From the NCBI GenBank assembly GCA_011523655.1, contig WTGH01000038.1:1-64000 (forward strand): a DNA stretch of 64,000 nucleotides. The letters are read 5' to 3'. This stretch comes from Rhodospirillaceae bacterium (GTDB lineage: Bacteria > Pseudomonadota > Alphaproteobacteria > Bin65). Shown here piece by piece: positions 23,385 to 32,797 of this stretch (within the stretch, counting starts at the first letter, position 1; each line of letters starts with the position of its first letter). The notes under the pieces are model-generated. The model saw nothing but the letters and a program-made list of their open reading frames with translations, was not told the DNA's origin and ran no database searches. A program made the position numbers and the translations under genes.

Positions 23385-25493
23385 ATGACTAAAGGCGACT
23401 GGCGCCTCGGGATCGACATCGGCGGCACGTTCACGGACTTCGCCGCATTCGATCAGCGCCGCGGAAAACTGCACATCCACAAGCAGCTCACCACGCCGGG
23501 GGATCCGTCGGAGTCGGTGTTGTCGGGGATACCGGTCCTGTTGGGCGAGGCCGGCATCGGCATCGCCGAAATCGACAGCATCGTCCACGGCACGACGCTG
23601 GTGGCCAATGCGCTGATCGAGCGCAAGGGGGCCAGGACCACCATGCTGGTGACGGCGGGTTTCGCCGATATTCTCGATATCGCGCTCGAACGGCGCTACG
23701 ACATGTATGACCTGCGCGCGCGCTATCCCGCACCGTTGGTGCCGCGTCGGCTGCGTATCGAGGTCGGGGAGCGGATCGGCGCCGATGGCAGGGTGACGGT
23801 GCCGCTCGATCCGGACGCGCTCGCCAGCGCGGTCGCCCGGCTTGTCGCCGACGAAGACATCGAGGCCGTGGCCGTCTGTTTCCTCAACTCTCCCGTCAAC
23901 CCGGCCCACGAAGCCGCGGCGGTAGAGCGCCTTGGCGAGGCCTGTCCCGACCTCACGGTGACAAGCTCGGCGGATGTCATACCGTTCCTGCGCGAGCACG
24001 AGCGTTGGTCCACGACCGTCATGAATGCGTTTGTCCAGCCGATGTTCAGCCGATACGTCGCGCGTCTGGAAGCGGGACTGGGCGATCTCGGCTTTGTCGG
24101 CTCGCTGGCAATCACCACCTCCTCCGGCGGCTGTCTCGATCCGCAAACGGCACGCCGCTACCCGATACGCGTGCTGGAAAGCGGACCCGCTGCCGGCGCT
24201 CTCATGGCGTCGCTGATCGGTCGACGCACGGAATCGGAGAACCTGCTCGCCTTCGACATGGGCGGCACCACAGCCAAAGGCGCATTGATCCGCGGCGGTC
24301 GGCCGCTCAAGCGGTACGATATCGAGGTTGCGCGCATTCACGACTTCAAACCCGGCAGCGGACTGTCGGTGAAGACGCCGGTCGTCGATCTGATCGAGAT
24401 CGGCGCCGGCGGCGGCTCGCTGGCGGGCGTCGACGCGCGCGGGCTGATCAGGGTCGGACCGCAGAGCGCCGGCGCCGATCCCGGCCCGGCATGCTACGCC
24501 CGGGGCGGCGGCACGCCGACCCTGACGGACGCCAACCTTGCGCTCGGCTACCTCGATCCCGAATCGTTCCTGGGCGGCGGAATGCCCCTGGATCGCGCTG
24601 CGGCACAGGCGGCGCTCACGCGAGAGTTCGGCAATGCTTTCGAGATGCAGGCGGCCACGGCGGCCTGGGGCATCCATGAAACTGTCAACGAACAGGTGGT
24701 GCGCGCCTTTCGCAACCATGCCGCCGAACGCGGCTTCGACTATCGCGGCGCGACGATGGTCGCGTTCGGCGGAGCGGGTCCGTTGCACGCGCTGCGGGTC
24801 GCACGCAAGCTGAGGATCGGGAAAGTCGTCTTCGCCGTCGGCGCCGGCGTAATGTCGGCAATCGGGCTGCTTGCAAGCCCGCAGGCGTTCGAGCTGCTGC
24901 AAAGCGATTGGGTCGATCTGGACGCTCTCGATGCCGCGTCGTTCGACCGGCGCTTTGCGTCGCTCGTCCAGCGGGCGGCGGCGCCCCTCGACAACGCCCA
25001 CAAGGGCGCGAGGAACGGATTCGCTGTCAGGCGCGCTATCGACATGCGCTATAGCGGCCAGGGCTACGAGATCGAAGTCGTGCTGCCGGACGGCGGAGGC
25101 GCAGACCTTCTGCCCCGGCTGCCCGGCCTGTTCGACGAATGCTACGCGCGCGTCTTTGCCAGGCCTTTCTCCAAACGGCCTATCGAGATCGTCAATTGGA
25201 AGGTCGAGGTCAGCGTCCCGGCGCCGCCCGGAGTCGCGGATTACCGTCCCGTCGTTCGTCGCCGCGCGGGCAAGCGAATCGGTGCGCGGCCGGCCTGGCT
25301 GCCGGAAGATGAAGATTTCGTGGAAACGCCGATCTACGACCGCTACGCCCTGGAGACGGGCGATGAAATTACCGGTCCGGCGCTGATCGAAGAGCGCGAG
25401 TCGACCATCGTGCTCGGTCGCGACGACAGCGCCGTGGTCGCCGCGTCCGGCGACCTGATCGCCACACCCGCCGCCGTCGAGGCCATGACATGA
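23385..25493 (+). CDS. hyuA: Hydantoinase/oxoprolinase A-subunit family protein (HyuA-like)
   Basis: A 702-aa cytoplasmic enzyme. The N-terminal ASKHA-type phosphate motif is LGIDIGGTFTDFAAF and a second nucleotide motif is LLAFDMGGTTAKGALI. IGAGGGSLAGVD and VRVGPQSAGADPGPACYARG-like sequence are strongly conserved in this family. HyuA/HyuB pairs hydrolyse cyclic amides such as 5-oxoproline or N-methylhydantoin with ATP, and acetone/acetophenone carboxylases share the same fold. The substrate cannot be read from the sequence. It is coupled to hyuB by an ATGA overlap and follows the Liv transporter genes. No strong ribosome site is seen before the ATG. Confidence 0.92.
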   Translation: MTKGDWRLGIDIGGTFTDFAAFDQRRGKLHIHKQLTTPGDPSESVLSGIPVLLGEAGIGIAEIDSIVHGTTLVANALIERKGARTTMLVTAGFADILDIALERRYDMYDLRARYPAPLVPRRLRIEVGERIGADGRVTVPLDPDALASAVARLVADEDIEAVAVCFLNSPVNPAHEAAAVERLGEACPDLTVTSSADVIPFLREHERWSTTVMNAFVQPMFSRYVARLEAGLGDLGFVGSLAITTSSGGCLDPQTARRYPIRVLESGPAAGALMASLIGRRTESENLLAFDMGGTTAKGALIRGGRPLKRYDIEVARIHDFKPGSGLSVKTPVVDLIEIGAGGGSLAGVDARGLIRVGPQSAGADPGPACYARGGGTPTLTDANLALGYLDPESFLGGGMPLDRAAAQAALTREFGNAFEMQAATAAWGIHETVNEQVVRAFRNHAAERGFDYRGATMVAFGGAGPLHALRVARKLRIGKVVFAVGAGVMSAIGLLASPQAFELLQSDWVDLDALDAASFDRRFASLVQRAAAPLDNAHKGARNGFAVRRAIDMRYSGQGYEIEVVLPDGGGADLLPRLPGLFDECYARVFARPFSKRPIEIVNWKVEVSVPAPPGVADYRPVVRRRAGKRIGARPAWLPEDEDFVETPIYDRYALETGDEITGPALIEERESTIVLGRDDSAVVAASGDLIATPAAVEAMT

Positions 25494-27136
25494 ACCGGAC
25501 GATCGATCCGATCGCGCTTGGCGTGGTCTGGGACCGGCTGATTGCAATCGCCGACAGCATTCTGCTGTCGATCGTGCGCTCCGCCTTCTCGGTCGGTGTC
25601 CGCGAGGCCTGGGACGTCGCCTGCGTGGTCTTCGACCGCGAAGGCCGCTCGATCGCGCAAGCGGGCTTGAGCATGCCGGCTTTCATCGGCACGGCGCCCT
25701 ATACGATCGAACATCTGTTGGCGCGGTTTCCGCCGGCGACGTTGGCCGAAGGCGATGTCCTGGCGACCAACGATCCCTGGATGGGGACCGGACATACGCC
25801 GGACCTCTGCGTTGTCAGGCCGGTCTTTTACCGTGGCAGTCTGGTCGGCTTCGTCATGACGATCAGCCACCTCCCCGATATCGGCGGCCGGGGGCTGACC
25901 ATCGACAACCGCGAGATCTACGAAGAGGGATTGATCCTGCCGCCATGCCGGCTGTACCGGGAAGGGCAACCCAATGACGAGGTTCTCGACATTCTGCGCG
26001 CTAACGTCCGGGTCGTCGACGAGGTCATCGGCGACATCGAGGCGAACGTCGCCGGCGGCGCGGTCGGGGAGCAGCTGATCGGCGAATGTCTTGACGAGTT
26101 CGGTCTCGAGGACCTGCAGGCCGTTGCCGACGGCATCGTCCGCCAGTCGGAAGCTGCCATGCGGGCTGAACTGAAGTCGGTTCCGGATGGCACATACACG
26201 AACCGGCTAGAGGTGGAAGCCCCTGACGGGCCGGTCATTCTCGCTTGCGCAGTCACGATTGCCGGCGATACGGCGACAATCGACTATACGGGAACCGGCG
26301 CGGCGGTCGGCAAGGCGATCAACGTGCCGCTGTGCTACACGCGTTCGTTCACCGGCTACGCGATCAAAACGCTGACCACGCCGGCGATCCCCAACAATCA
26401 GGGAATGCTGGCGCCGCTTCGAATCACGGCGCCGCAAGGCTGCATCCTCAACGCGTCGCGTCCGTCGGCGACGGGCGGACGCCACACCGTCGGCTGGTTC
26501 ATCGTGCCACTCGTCTACGGCGCGTTGGCGGAAGCGCTGCCGGACCGGGTCCAGGCCGACTCCGGCATGGTTTCGCTGTTCATCGTCGCCGGCGCCCGTG
26601 CGGACGGGCGCGAGATCGCGACCCAGTATTTTCTCGCTGGCGGACTCGGCGCCATGCACGGTCTCGACGGGCACCACACGACGCCGTCGCCGACCAACAA
26701 CGCCGTGGTATCGAGCGAAGTCTGGGAGGCTGAGACCGGTGTGCGCGTGGCGCACCGCAGGCTGCTCCCCGATTCCGGCGGCGCCGGCCGGTGGCGCGGC
26801 GGCCTCGGCCAGGAAGCGGTGCTGTCCAATGATTCGGACATTCCGGTCACCGTTTCGTTGTTCGGCATGCGATCCGAATTTGCCGCGCGCGGCCTGTTCG
26901 GCGGCCGCTCGGGCGCGTTGCGCGAGTTCCGGCTCGATGGGCAGCCGATTCCCGCCAAAGGCCGGGTGACGCTCGGACCGGGCCAGACGCTGACCGTTCG
27001 CGAGGCCGGCGGCGGCGGTTACGGCGACCCGCGGCGGCGCGACAGCGCGGCGCGCGCGGCCGACCTGGCGGCGGGTTTCGTCACGGCCGAAGGGCTGCTG
27101 CGCGACTACGGCGACAAACCGCGGAAGGGCGTCTGA
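25490..27136 (+). CDS. hyuB: Hydantoinase/oxoprolinase B-subunit family protein (HyuB-like)
   Basis: A 548-aa partner of HyuA. Family landmarks are LSIVRSAFSVGVREAWDVAC at the start, LATNDPWMGTGHTPDL, ISHLPDIGGRG, the mid-segment TPAIPNNQGMLAPLRITAP and a Gly-rich C-terminus (GGGGYGDPRRRD). The ATGA overlap with hyuA implies stoichiometric synthesis. It is the last gene of the Liv-Hyu operon, and the convergent aminotransferase begins 57 bp beyond. Confidence 0.92.
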   Translation: MNRTIDPIALGVVWDRLIAIADSILLSIVRSAFSVGVREAWDVACVVFDREGRSIAQAGLSMPAFIGTAPYTIEHLLARFPPATLAEGDVLATNDPWMGTGHTPDLCVVRPVFYRGSLVGFVMTISHLPDIGGRGLTIDNREIYEEGLILPPCRLYREGQPNDEVLDILRANVRVVDEVIGDIEANVAGGAVGEQLIGECLDEFGLEDLQAVADGIVRQSEAAMRAELKSVPDGTYTNRLEVEAPDGPVILACAVTIAGDTATIDYTGTGAAVGKAINVPLCYTRSFTGYAIKTLTTPAIPNNQGMLAPLRITAPQGCILNASRPSATGGRHTVGWFIVPLVYGALAEALPDRVQADSGMVSLFIVAGARADGREIATQYFLAGGLGAMHGLDGHHTTPSPTNNAVVSSEVWEAETGVRVAHRRLLPDSGGAGRWRGGLGQEAVLSNDSDIPVTVSLFGMRSEFAARGLFGGRSGALREFRLDGQPIPAKGRVTLGPGQTLTVREAGGGGYGDPRRRDSAARAADLAAGFVTAEGLLRDYGDKPRKGV

Positions 27137-27193
27137 CTCCCCGGCAACCGCTTCGGACACGCCGGATAGGATTCCGAACGAAGTCATCGCACT

Positions 27194-28507
27194 CTAGCGT
27201 GCCGCGATCTCCGCCAGGGCCCTGAGCAATGTGCGAATTTCCGCCGGCGAATTGTAGTGGCAGAAGGTGATGCGCAAGCAGTCGTCCATACCGAGTTCCC
27301 GGAGAATATGGCCTGAGTAACCGTCGTCGACCCGGGCATGGACACGAATGCCGAGGGCCGCCAGGTCGCGCACCAGTGCCGTGGACGCGAAGCCTTCGAG
27401 CCGGAACGAAACGATGCCTTGGCGACCCTCCATTTGCGGCGGCCCGATCAGCGAGACACCGGGAATGTCGATGAGGCCAGCAGCGGTCTCGTCGCCGAAC
27501 AGGAGCAGATGCAGCAGGGACCGCTCATGGTCCGCCATCGCCGCGGCGCCGGCGAGCAGCCTGCCGCGGCGGTCAGCCTTCTCGCCGAATTGGCCGCCGA
27601 GCCAGCACAGATAGTCCACCACGGCACTGTGGGCGGCGAAGATACCGGGGTCGCGCGAGCCGAACTCCCAGTAGGTCTGCGGCTTGCCGTGCATGCGGTC
27701 GTGCGGCAGCGACGACAGCCGCGGGCTGAGCCACGCGAAACCCGTCGATAGCCGCGAAAACGCCTTGTAGGCAGAAAACACATAGGCGTCGCAGTCGTAG
27801 TCGTCGACACGCAACGGACCGTGCGGCGCCGACTGGATGCCGTCGACGATGATGTAGCAGTCGGGCGCGACCGCGCGGACGGCGCTAACGATGCCGGGCA
27901 AGTCGACCTGGAAACCGGTCAGTTGGCTGGTGTGGATGACGGTGGCGATGCGGGTGTCCGGCGTTACCGCGCGGGCATAGTCGTCCGGGGTAACCGTGGC
28001 GGCGCCGGCGTCGAAGCTGATATCGTGCGAACGCCGCCCGGTTGCCTCCGCCCAGTATAGCGCGGCGTCACGGCTCGCCGGGTGCTCAAGCGTGCTCGAC
28101 AGGACCGGACCCGGCGGCGCAACCAGCGCGACGGCGCGAATGAACCGGTGCAGCAGCTCGGTCCCGGTCTCGCCGGAAATCGCCTGCCCCGCGGTCGCGC
28201 CGAAATAGAGCATCAGGTCCTGGCGCCCGCTTTCGATAATACCGGTGAGGAAGCGCGACGCGTCGTTGTCGCGGCCCTCCTGATCCGGCAGCAGCGCAAT
28301 TTCGGCGCTGCGCTCGACCGCCGCCTTCAGCTTCAGCGAACCGCCGCCGCTCTCCAGGAAGATGCGCGGCTTTCCCGTAATCGGGCAGCGGTCGGTATGG
28401 GCGAAGCGGTCACGGACGGCATTCATCAACGCCGGTGCGAAGGCACGCCCGGGATTGTTGCGGGCCGCGTCCGAAGTATCGAGCATTTCAGGAAGGGTGC
28501 CGGTCAC
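27194..28507 (-). CDS. Class V (NifS/CsdA-like) PLP-dependent aminotransferase
   Basis: A 437-aa PLP enzyme of fold type I. IFLESGGGSLKLKAAVER is the usual N-terminal segment, STLEHPASRDAAL the histidine region that stacks on PLP, CYIIVDGIQSAPHGPL carries the Asp that contacts the pyridine nitrogen, and VFSAYKAFSRLSTGF has the PLP lysine. The C-terminal RITFCHYNSPAEI is the small-domain motif. Family members are cysteine desulfurases, kynureninase-like or isopenicillin-epimerase-like enzymes. No cysteine-bearing desulfurase loop is obvious, so another amino-acid reaction is more likely. It is followed on the same strand by the alpha/beta hydrolase genes in the order hydrolase, then this gene. 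Confidence 0.85.
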   Translation of the reverse strand: MTGTLPEMLDTSDAARNNPGRAFAPALMNAVRDRFAHTDRCPITGKPRIFLESGGGSLKLKAAVERSAEIALLPDQEGRDNDASRFLTGIIESGRQDLMLYFGATAGQAISGETGTELLHRFIRAVALVAPPGPVLSSTLEHPASRDAALYWAEATGRRSHDISFDAGAATVTPDDYARAVTPDTRIATVIHTSQLTGFQVDLPGIVSAVRAVAPDCYIIVDGIQSAPHGPLRVDDYDCDAYVFSAYKAFSRLSTGFAWLSPRLSSLPHDRMHGKPQTYWEFGSRDPGIFAAHSAVVDYLCWLGGQFGEKADRRGRLLAGAAAMADHERSLLHLLLFGDETAAGLIDIPGVSLIGPPQMEGRQGIVSFRLEGFASTALVRDLAALGIRVHARVDDGYSGHILRELGMDDCLRITFCHYNSPAEIRTLLRALAEIAAR

Positions 28508-28512
28508 CTGCT

Positions 28513-29289
28513 CTACGGCGTGTAGACGCGGTCGAGAAACGCCTCGATGGCGCGATTGGCGGCGACCGGATTCTCAAGATTGGACGTATGGCCGGCGTGG
28601 GGGATCTTGACCAGCCGGGCATCCGGGATATTGGCCTGCATCTCGTCGAGATGGTCCATATTCATGCGCACGTCTTCGTCGCCGCACAGGATCAGCGTCG
28701 GTACGTCGATCTGCGACAGCGCCTGGGTCAGGTCCGGCTTGTCCAGCCACGACAGCGCCTGGTGGTAGACCGAACGCGCAGGAATGGTCGTGCACCAGCG
28801 TTCGACCCAATGATCGACCAGCGCCGGATTTTTGCGCTGGGTGGTTTCGCCGAAACACAGCGGCGCCACCCATTCCGCAAACGCCCGCGGCAGCATGCCG
28901 TCGCGATCGAGCGTGCTGAAGCGCTGGCCGAACTCGGTCTTTTCCTCGGGACTGAAGGCGTAAGCGAACGCGTCGATCAGAACCAGCCCGTCGAGGCGAT
29001 CCTGGTAGCGCAGCGCGAAATGCATCGCCATCATCCCGCCGACCGACATCCCGACAAGAACGCAGGTCGCAATCTGCAGCCGGTCGAGCAGGTCGCGGCA
29101 ATCGTCTGCGAGATCGTCGAGCGTGTGGGGAACGTTGGGGCCGGCCAGCACGCGGCTGTTGTAGGCGATCGTGCGGTACGAGTCCGACAGCGCCGCGATC
29201 TGCGGATCGAACATAGTCCGGTCCATGAAGGTGCCGTGCGAGCACACCACGGCGGGGCCGGTGCCTCGCTCGACGTACAGGTCGTGCAT
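28513..29289 (-). CDS. Alpha/beta hydrolase paralogue (HGTxMDxTMF group)
   Basis: A 258-aa hydrolase starting MHDLYVERGTGPAVVCSHGT, with GGAGGAGG just upstream of the ATG at 29289. The nucleophile elbow is GMSVGGM, the acid lies near CGDEDV and the His in HAGHTSN. It ends 5 bp before the aminotransferase start and is probably translated in tandem with it. It is more diverged from the two tandem copies at 29360 and 30408 than they are from each other. Confidence 0.87.
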   Translation of the reverse strand: MHDLYVERGTGPAVVCSHGTFMDRTMFDPQIAALSDSYRTIAYNSRVLAGPNVPHTLDDLADDCRDLLDRLQIATCVLVGMSVGGMMAMHFALRYQDRLDGLVLIDAFAYAFSPEEKTEFGQRFSTLDRDGMLPRAFAEWVAPLCFGETTQRKNPALVDHWVERWCTTIPARSVYHQALSWLDKPDLTQALSQIDVPTLILCGDEDVRMNMDHLDEMQANIPDARLVKIPHAGHTSNLENPVAANRAIEAFLDRVYTP

Positions 29290-29359
29290 GTCAGCCGCCT
29301 CCTCCGGCCCGGCGCCGGGCCGCGCGCGAAACCGCCGGGCCTGCCCTCTTGCCGCCCGT

Positions 29360-30145
29360 CTATTGCGATGCGATCCGTTCGAGGAAACTGCCGATCGCCT
29401 CGTTGACCACCGCCGCTTGCTCCAGGTTCGCCGTATGCCCCGCTTTGGGGACGCGCGCGAGAGTCGCGTCGGGGAGGACATCGACCATCGGCAAAGCGCG
29501 TTCGATGGGAATCGGGACGTCTTCCTCGCCGTGGATTATCAGCACCGGCACCTCGATCTCGCCCAGGCGATCGGTGATGTCGTCCTTCTTGATCCACGAC
29601 TTTCCCTGGCAGAAAACGGAGCGGGCCGGCACCGTCGTCGCCCAACGGTCGATCCAGTGGTCGACCAGCGCCATGTTTTCCGCGTAGGTGGTCTCGCCGA
29701 AACAATAGGGCGCGGCCCATTCCGCGAATTCCCTCGGCATCATGCCGTCGACGTCGAGCTTGTCGAACTCGGCTTCGAAGGCCGCCTGCTCTTCCGGCGG
29801 ATACGCCTGCGAGGTGACGGCGATAAGGATCAGTCCGTTCAGGCGGTCCTGATGCTTCAACGCGAACGGCATCGCCATGCAGCCGCCCACGGACATGCCG
29901 GCGACGACGCATTTGTCGATCCCGAGCCGATCGAGCAGTCGGCGGCAGTCTTCGGCCAGGTCATCGAGCGTGTGGAGACCGGGTTCACCGGTGAGCACAC
30001 GGCTGTTGTAGGCGATGGCGCGGTAACCGCGTTCGGCCAGATAGTCGATCTGCGGTGCGAACATCGTCGCGTCCATGAGCGTGCCATGACTGAAGACCAC
30101 GGCCGGTCCGGACCCCTTTTCGACGTAGTGTTCGTGGTAGCTCAT
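29360..30145 (-). CDS. Alpha/beta hydrolase, tandem copy 1
   Basis: A 261-aa hydrolase (MSYHEHYVEKGSGPAVVFSH). Motifs are SHGTLMDATMFAPQ (oxyanion region), GMSVGGCM (nucleophile Ser), HGEEDVPIP (acid region) and KAGHTANL (His). It differs from the copy at 30408-31193 at about 20 of 261 residues, all towards the ends. The middle (residues about 70-160) is identical in DNA as well. The start ATG at 30145 is preferred over an upstream in-frame ATG because it matches the start of the second copy exactly. Confidence 0.87.
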   Translation of the reverse strand: MSYHEHYVEKGSGPAVVFSHGTLMDATMFAPQIDYLAERGYRAIAYNSRVLTGEPGLHTLDDLAEDCRRLLDRLGIDKCVVAGMSVGGCMAMPFALKHQDRLNGLILIAVTSQAYPPEEQAAFEAEFDKLDVDGMMPREFAEWAAPYCFGETTYAENMALVDHWIDRWATTVPARSVFCQGKSWIKKDDITDRLGEIEVPVLIIHGEEDVPIPIERALPMVDVLPDATLARVPKAGHTANLEQAAVVNEAIGSFLERIASQ

Positions 30146-30989
30146 GACGTATCCCTTCCCTCCGTGGATTGGCCGGCGCAACAGTCCGACGCCGATCGGA
30201 ACGCTAAAGCACTGACCTGGTTTGATTGTGAGGGGGTTAAAGCCCCACGCGAACAACAGTCTGCATTCCTACCTCATAGTCCGCAAGATCCCGTGGAATC
30301 GACAATCGATGAACGACAATACAGATGTAGAAAATAGACAAAATAGTCTGTCACAGCAGCCACGTTACAAAATGTACTGACTGCCGGGCGGCCCTCTTGC
30401 CGGCTGTCTATTGAAAGTCGATCCGTTCAAGAAAACTGCCGATCGCCTCGTTGACCGCCGCCGCCTGCTCCAGATTCACCGTATGACCGGCTTTCGGAAT
30501 GCGCGCGAGAGTCGCGTCGGGAAGGACGTCGACCATCGGCAACGCGCGTTCGATGGGAATCGGGACGTCTTCGTCGCCATGGACGACCAGCGCCGGCACC
30601 TCGATCTCCCTCAGGCGATCGGTGATGTCGTCCTTCTTGATCCACGATCGTCCCTGGTACAGAACGGCGCGGGCCGGCACCGTCGTCGCCCAGCGGTCGA
30701 TCCAGTGGTCGACGAGCGCCATGTTTTCCGCGTAGGTGGTCTCGCCGAAACAATAGGGCGCGGCCCATTCCGCGAATTCCCTCGGCATCATGCCGTCGAC
30801 GTCGAGCTTGTCGAACTCGGCTTCGAAGGCCGCCTGCTCTTCCGGCGGATACGCCTGCGAGGTGACGGCGATAAGGATCAGTCCGTTCAGGCGGTCCTGA
30901 TGCTTCAACGCGAACGGCATCGCCATGCAGCCGCCCACGGACATGCCGGCGACGACGCATTTGTCGATCCCGAGCCGATCGAGCAGTCG
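29667..30989. repeat. 275-bp identical direct repeat inside the tandem hydrolase genes
   Basis: Bases 29667-29941 and 30715-30989 are identical over 275 bp (offset 1048). Outside this tract the two genes carry scattered silent and coding differences. The pattern of an identical core with diverged flanks suggests gene conversion after an older tandem duplication rather than a single recent copy event. Confidence 0.85.
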
Positions 30990-31193
30990 ACGGCAGTCTT
31001 CGACCAGATCATCGAGCGTGTGGGCGCCGGGTTCACCGGTGAGCACACGGCTGTTGTAGGCGATGGCGCGGTAGCCGCGCGCGGCCAGATAGTCGAGCTG
31101 CGGCGCGAACATCGTCGCGTCCATGAGCGTGCCGTGACTGAAGACGACTGCCGGGCCCGACCCCTGTTCGACGTAGAGTTCGTGGTAGCTCAT
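30408..31193 (-). CDS. Alpha/beta hydrolase, tandem copy 2
   Basis: A 261-aa hydrolase (MSYHELYVEQGSGPAVVFSH), same length and motifs as copy 1: GMSVGGCM, HGDEDVPIP, KAGHTVNL. Distinguishing residues include AVLYQGRSW (SVFCQGKSW in copy 1) and VPALVVHGDED (VPVLIIHGEED in copy 1), which lie around the probable substrate pocket and acid loop. The 262-bp spacer to copy 1 is AT-richer and has no gene or repeat that I can recognise. The divergent M24 gene lies beyond. Confidence 0.87.
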   Translation of the reverse strand: MSYHELYVEQGSGPAVVFSHGTLMDATMFAPQLDYLAARGYRAIAYNSRVLTGEPGAHTLDDLVEDCRRLLDRLGIDKCVVAGMSVGGCMAMPFALKHQDRLNGLILIAVTSQAYPPEEQAAFEAEFDKLDVDGMMPREFAEWAAPYCFGETTYAENMALVDHWIDRWATTVPARAVLYQGRSWIKKDDITDRLREIEVPALVVHGDEDVPIPIERALPMVDVLPDATLARIPKAGHTVNLEQAAAVNEAIGSFLERIDFQ

Positions 31194-31481
31194 GACATAT
31201 CCCTTCCTTCTGTGACGGCCATTCCCGGTTCGCTTGTGTTGCTACCGGTATACCGCGACAATGAAGGTCAGACCGCGCGTCACTCGGGGTGAGATAGCCG
31301 GCGTCTGCGGCCCGGAAAGGATTCCGGCCGGAGCCGGGTATTGCAAGCGGGATTTCAACTGTCCGGCGTGCTCTTGAAGCGCACGGTCGGCGGTCGTCCG
31401 GCGAATTTAATGCGGCCCGCAGGATGGGCGAGCGGGCAGGACGTGTCCAGCAGCGGACATGGTGTCGTGGGGGTGTCTGAA

Positions 31482-32660
31482 ATGGTCGCGAAGGCGCGGA
31501 AGAAAGAAGAAGGGCCGTATCCTTTTTCGGTTGAGGAATACGAAAGCCGCTTGAAAAGGGTCCGCGACGGATTGCAGGAAATTCGTGCAGACTTTCTGCT
31601 CGTTACCAGTTCCGTCGATATTTTTTACCTGAGCAACTTTCAGAACTCCGGTCAGGAAGCCTTCCAGTGCCTGATCGTGCCGGTCGACGGCCCGCCGCAC
31701 TTCGTCTTGCGGCGGTTGTATTTCACGGCGGTCTACGGTCTTTCCTGGATCAAGGACGGCACGCCGGTGCCGGACACCGGGGAGCATCTCGATGTGCTCG
31801 TGGCGTGTCTCCGCCAAATGGGCGCGGACAGGGCCCGGATCGGATACCAGGACCGGAGCCTCAGCCTGCCGCCCGCGATTCTCGATGGTCTGCGCAAGGC
31901 TCTGCCCGAGGCCAGCCTGGTTCCCGCGAGCGGCCTCGTCGAGCGCTGCCGGGCGATCAAGTCGCCGGCGGAGATTTCGTATATCCGCCGCGCCGCGGAC
32001 CTCTCCGTGAAGGGGATGGAGGCCGGGATTGCCGAAATCCGGCCCGGCGCGGACGAGAATCAGGTGGCCGCTGCCGTCTACGACACGATGGTTCGGGCCG
32101 GAAGCGAGTATGTGAGCGCGCAGCCGATCGTCGTCTCTGGTTCGCGTAGCCCGCCCTACCGGTGCGTGACCGAGGGCCGGGTCATTCAGGACGGGGAAAG
32201 CGTCTGGTTTGAGGCTTCGGCCAGCGTGCACCGATACGGCGGTCCGATCATGCGGACGATCTCGGTGGGGGAGCCGTCGGCAGACTTGAAGAAGGCTTCC
32301 GACGTCATGCTCGAGGCCCTCGATCGGCTGCTCGACGCCGCCGGGCCCGGTGTCACCGCCGGCGAGGTGGACCGGGCCGCGCGCAGCTTCGTCGAGGAAC
32401 GGGGCTACGGACAATACTGGCTGCACCGCTCGGGCTATTCTGTCGGCGTGGGTTTCCCGCCGAGCTGGACCGAGGGCGAGGTCATGGACCTCAAGCCCGG
32501 CGATCGCCGGCTTCTCCTGCCCGGGATGGTGTTTCATTCGGTGCCCTGGATCCTGCTGCCGAGTGTCGGTGCGGTGGGAAACAGCGAAACCTGGACGGTG
32601 ACAGACGACGGGATCGAAGTGCTGACCGACACGCCGCGAGAGCTCAGGATTCGCAGATGA
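31482..32660 (+). CDS. M24 'pita-bread' family hydrolase of the creatinase/ectoine-hydrolase type
   Basis: A 392-aa protein with a creatinase N-domain (YESRLKRVRDGLQEIRADFL, YLSNFQNSGQEAFQCLIV) and a C-terminal M24 fold. The usual metal ligands are mostly absent. The two Asp of the D-x10-D pair are E244 and P255 (VWFEASASVHRYGGPIMRT), and the Glu after PGMVF is replaced (PGMVFHSVPW). The RSGYSVGVGFPPSWTEG segment matches ectoine hydrolase (DoeA)-like enzymes and creatinase, which hydrolyse C-N bonds without metal. It is therefore unlikely to be a true aminopeptidase. ATG 31482 follows a GGGGG tract; the frame stays open upstream to 31341 but with no better start. It is followed by a PLP enzyme. 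Confidence 0.8.
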   Translation: MVAKARKKEEGPYPFSVEEYESRLKRVRDGLQEIRADFLLVTSSVDIFYLSNFQNSGQEAFQCLIVPVDGPPHFVLRRLYFTAVYGLSWIKDGTPVPDTGEHLDVLVACLRQMGADRARIGYQDRSLSLPPAILDGLRKALPEASLVPASGLVERCRAIKSPAEISYIRRAADLSVKGMEAGIAEIRPGADENQVAAAVYDTMVRAGSEYVSAQPIVVSGSRSPPYRCVTEGRVIQDGESVWFEASASVHRYGGPIMRTISVGEPSADLKKASDVMLEALDRLLDAAGPGVTAGEVDRAARSFVEERGYGQYWLHRSGYSVGVGFPPSWTEGEVMDLKPGDRRLLLPGMVFHSVPWILLPSVGAVGNSETWTVTDDGIEVLTDTPRELRIRR

Positions 32661-32797
32661 TCCGGGCGGCCGGTTGCGATCCTTCCAGGAGACCGGATAA
32701 CGGCCGGGGCGCTGCGATAGCTGCGGACCTGGAGCCATTTCCGGCACGGGCGCCGTTAGTTTGCTGAATTGCCGATGGCAATCGAAGGGCAGAAACC

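Noticed and set aside
23103..25547. An 814-codon antisense open frame over hyuA
   Set aside because: Shadow of the strongly conserved HyuA sequence; no recognisable product.
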